A DNA stretch of 6,729 nt from an uncultured Arsenicibacter sp. Lineage in GTDB: Bacteria > Bacteroidota > Bacteroidia > Cytophagales > Spirosomataceae. Made by a program: the position numbers and the translations under genes. Where the stretch lies: contig NZ_CAMFHL010000327.1 in NCBI RefSeq assembly GCF_945952095.1, forward strand, positions 1 through 6,729. The letters are read 5' to 3'. Position 1 is the first letter of the stretch, and each line of letters opens with the position of its first letter. Below, in pieces: positions 4,599 to 6,729 of this stretch. Below the pieces are notes generated by a model that was given only the letters and a program-made list of their open reading frames with translations, did no database searches and was not told where the DNA came from.

Positions 4599-6729
4599 TT
4601 AAAAAGGCGTCTGCTGGGACGGGTCGGCATGGCCGAAGTTAGACAGGTCATTGGCCTTGCTGCGGAACGTACCACCTACCGGTGGTGCTGCAGGCGCATC
4701 AAAACTGCTTAGTCCCGATACGTTGCTGCCGAAGCCTCCGCCCGGCGGGAAGCCCTGATTAGCCACCGGCTCAAAGTACGTGTCAACGTCGCAGAACTTA
4801 GTAAATTTATTGATAAACCGCAGTTGAATCGTATCCAGCGAGCCACTCCGGTTTTTCGCCACAATCACCTCGCCGATACCCATCGTTGAGTTACCGTTCT
4901 CATCCTGCGTAATGTTGTAGTATTCAGGACGATACAGGAAGCAGACCATATCGGCATCCTGCTCGATCGAGCCCGATTCACGAAGGTCAGACAGCTGTGG
5001 TTTCTTATCACCGCCCCGCGTTTCAACGGCCCGGCTCAGCTGCGACAGGGCAATCACCGGTACGTTCAGTTCCTTGGCAAGGTTTTTCAGCGCCCGCGAA
5101 ATCGACGCAATTTCCTGTTCGCGGTTACCACCCGACTTCGAGTCACCCGACATCAGCTGGAGGTAGTCAATAACGACCATCTGGATATCATGCTGGGCTT
5201 TCAGACGGCGGCATTTTGCCCGGAGCTCCAGAATGGACAGGGCCGGTGTATCATCAATAAAAATCGGTGCTTCCGATAACCGCTGGATTTTATGGTGCAA
5301 TTGTGCCCATTCATGCGGTGCGAGGCTTCCTTTTTTAATTTTCTCGCTATCAATTTCCGCTTCCGCCGAAATCAGACGATTAACGAGCTGAACGGCCGAC
5401 ATCTCAAGGGAGAAAATCGCCACCGGCTGTCCGAAGTCAACCGCTGCATTGCGAAGCGCTGAAACGACAAATGCCGTATTATGGGTTACGGTCATATCTT
5501 CGAGCAGGAACAGGTGATTCCCATCGATGGTAAAGCCGTAATAGTCATCCACTTTATCGTATTCAACCTGAATGCCGGTTACGCGCCAGTCAGCACGGGC
5601 CCGTAGCGGCCTTGCCTTTTTGCGCTCAATCCGTACCGGAATTCGGTCCAGATTGCCAAACAGCCGTATCCGGTAAACAGTTGTCTCGTAACCAATCGAA
5701 CTGATCCTCGCCGTTTTTTCTTTTAACGAAACACGGTAGCCAAGCGTGTCACACAAATACTTGATTTGTTCTGCAAACGCTTTGTTTTTCTGCGTGATTT
5801 CGTAACAGTTGAACTCCTCCTGATAATGGCCGTCGCTATCTATCAAACCGGCTAACAGCCTGAGTCTGTTTTCAGTGGAATTTATCAGGTACGCCTGAGG
5901 AATATGCTTGTGCTCAATGACATTCATCCCGCGTAGTTCGTTCTGAATACAGAATTCAGAGCGGACACCCCGCTGACCCGTAGTGATTGCGTAGTTGGCA
6001 GTTTTACCGGTCTGCTCATATTTTACCAGCGATAAATTGAGCGATTCAGCATAATCCCCCAGATAGCTGATGACTTCCGGATCTACATTTGTAATCCGGG
6101 AGCTATAACTGTGACCGTCACCAAGCCAAAGCCCAACAAAATAAGGATCAAGGGCAAGTGCCTGTTCAGAAAACTCGACAGCAACCTTATATCCTTTATA
6201 ATTCGTCTTAAACTTATCTGATTTCGTCAGATAATCGCGGATCCCGATATTCAGAACCTCACCTTTTGTATGTGGTCCTTCATTCCGGCTTCGTTTCAGC
6301 GATAAGATGTGGCTTTCATTAACCCGGTAACTAATACCCTTATTCTGATGAACCCAATACATTCGTTCCCGTCCGCGCGCCAGTGAAAGCACACGGCGTG
6401 GTGTTGAATCATCACCCATCAACAGGTCACCAGTCTGAATATCTTCTACGTTTCGAAGGCTGCCATCGAACATGACTACCTTTGTTCCTTTACCTAGGCA
6501 TTTACCCATCGCCGGCCGCGCGGCCAGAATCACTAATTCGGAACGCTGCCAGCCGGATGTAAGGCGGTCGAGTGCGCTAAAGCCTGAGGGCACACCCGTC
6601 AATCCGTCCTTGTTGTTTTTCTTCGTCTCCAGTTCGGCCAGCGCCTGCCGCACGATACTGCTCATGTCGGCATAGTTCTTCTTAATATTCGATTCCGAAA
6701 TCCGGAACAGCGACTGCTCCGCCTGATCC
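4599..6729 (-). CDS. dnaB: Replicative DNA helicase DnaB, intein-containing, 5' end beyond window
   Basis: DnaB is the hexameric ATP-driven helicase that unwinds DNA at the replication fork. The frame stays open to the window edge (DQAEQSLFRISESNIKKNYAD precedes the Met at 6665), which matches the linker region of DnaB. That Met is therefore internal, and the N-terminal DnaB domain lies outside. The visible host protein is about 368 residues once the intein is removed. It carries Walker A (ARPAMGK, then T after the intein), Walker B (MVVIDYLQL, Asp codon 5166-5168), LSQLSRAVE, the SDLRESGSIEQDAD segment and the VIVAKNRSGSLD motif with its Arg/Lys residues. The last ~50 residues are a Gly/Pro/Ser-rich, probably disordered tail. 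The Walker A loop is split by a 341-codon intein (5478-6500) between Lys and Thr. The gene ends at TAA (4601-4599), convergent with rlmD across the hairpin at 4523-4588. The promoter is outside the window. Confidence 0.97.
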   Translation of the reverse strand, partial: DQAEQSLFRISESNIKKNYADMSSIVRQALAELETKKNNKDGLTGVPSGFSALDRLTSGWQRSELVILAARPAMGKCLGKGTKVVMFDGSLRNVEDIQTGDLLMGDDSTPRRVLSLARGRERMYWVHQNKGISYRVNESHILSLKRSRNEGPHTKGEVLNIGIRDYLTKSDKFKTNYKGYKVAVEFSEQALALDPYFVGLWLGDGHSYSSRITNVDPEVISYLGDYAESLNLSLVKYEQTGKTANYAITTGQRGVRSEFCIQNELRGMNVIEHKHIPQAYLINSTENRLRLLAGLIDSDGHYQEEFNCYEITQKNKAFAEQIKYLCDTLGYRVSLKEKTARISSIGYETTVYRIRLFGNLDRIPVRIERKKARPLRARADWRVTGIQVEYDKVDDYYGFTIDGNHLFLLEDMTVTHNTAFVVSALRNAAVDFGQPVAIFSLEMSAVQLVNRLISAEAEIDSEKIKKGSLAPHEWAQLHHKIQRLSEAPIFIDDTPALSILELRAKCRRLKAQHDIQMVVIDYLQLMSGDSKSGGNREQEIASISRALKNLAKELNVPVIALSQLSRAVETRGGDKKPQLSDLRESGSIEQDADMVCFLYRPEYYNITQDENGNSTMGIGEVIVAKNRSGSLDTIQLRFINKFTKFCDVDTYFEPVANQGFPPGGGFGSNVSGLSSFDAPAAPPVGGTFRSKANDLSNFGHADPSQQTPF
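5478..6500 (-). mobile_element. DnaB intein (341 residues) in the Walker A loop
   Basis: The intein cuts itself out of the DnaB precursor and joins the flanks. It begins with Cys (codon 6498-6500) directly after ...PAMGK and ends with His-Asn (5478-5483) directly before Thr (5475-5477). Joining the flanks restores GKT of the P-loop. Block A is CLGKGTKVVMFDG. Block B is YRVNESHILSL, with the conserved His at 6309-6311 but Asn where Thr is usual. Blocks F and G are DYYGFTIDGNHLFLLED and MTVTHN. Between them lies a two-motif LAGLIDADG endonuclease (see 5631-6173), so this is a full-length intein rather than a mini-intein. All residues needed for splicing are present. Base composition is unlike the host gene: a hand count gives about 42% GC for 6121-6360 against about 53% for dnaB at 5041-5280, which suggests acquisition from elsewhere. 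The P-loop site is a known DnaB intein position (often called DnaB-a). Confidence 0.97.
5631..6173 (-). other. LAGLIDADG homing endonuclease domain inside the intein
   Basis: Two dodecapeptide motifs are visible. The first is FVGLWLGDGH, with its acidic residue encoded at 6117-6119. The second is LLAGLIDSDGH, with its acidic residue at 5832-5834. The spacing of about 95 residues is typical of single-chain, two-motif enzymes. In this family the two acids bind the metal ions that cut each DNA strand. The enzyme would cut an intein-less dnaB allele at the P-loop codons, so that repair copies the intein in. Both acids and an uninterrupted frame suggest an active nuclease. The domain edges are approximate. 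Confidence 0.85.

Noticed and set aside
4970..4971. Second known DnaB intein site (ESG / SIEQD)
   Set aside because: The segment is continuous here, with no insertion. Only the P-loop site is occupied.
6663..6665. Met at 6665 as the start of dnaB
   Set aside because: The frame remains open upstream to the window edge and encodes sequence typical of DnaB between its N-terminal domain and the RecA-like core. Starting here would also lose the primase-binding N-terminal domain.

Overview
The window looks like the first 6.7 kb of a draft contig from a member of the Bacteroidota, most likely a Cytophagales bacterium of the Spirosoma type. Three observations support this. One gene encodes a secreted protein with a gliding-motility (CHU_C type) C-terminal sorting domain, a hallmark of this phylum. 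The genes lack Shine-Dalgarno sequences, and one promoter candidate fits the Bacteroidota TTG / TAnnTTTG consensus. The remaining proteins resemble Cytophagales versions of their families. The genus is an inference. The first 44 bases are not genomic: they are an Illumina Nextera i7 adapter, including an index that matches N711, left on the contig end.

Layout: (1) 45-547 (+), the C-terminal part of a Gfo/Idh/MocA-type oxidoreductase, cut by the contig end and followed by a strong intrinsic terminator. (2) 695-2953 (-), a complete 752-residue secreted multidomain protein with a type IX secretion signal, convergent with the oxidoreductase. (3) 2954-3075, a 122-bp divergent intergenic region that may hold two promoters facing each other. 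(4) 3076-4527 (+), rlmD, a 23S rRNA uracil-C5 methyltransferase with a TRAM domain, an iron-sulfur cluster site and all catalytic residues. (5) 4523-4588, a long perfect hairpin built from a triplicated octamer, which overlaps the rlmD stop codon and separates rlmD from the convergent gene. (6) 4599-6729 (-), dnaB, the replicative helicase, with its 5' end outside the window and a 341-residue intein inserted in the Walker A loop.

The genes do not form a single pathway or operon: neighbouring genes are convergent or divergent throughout, so each is probably transcribed separately. The most notable element is the DnaB intein. It appears to have intact splicing residues and an intact LAGLIDADG homing endonuclease, has lower GC than the surrounding dnaB sequence, and splits the ATP-binding loop, so the helicase cannot bind ATP normally until splicing is done. 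Nothing else in the window looks like a defence system, a mobile element (other than the intein) or a new multigene system.
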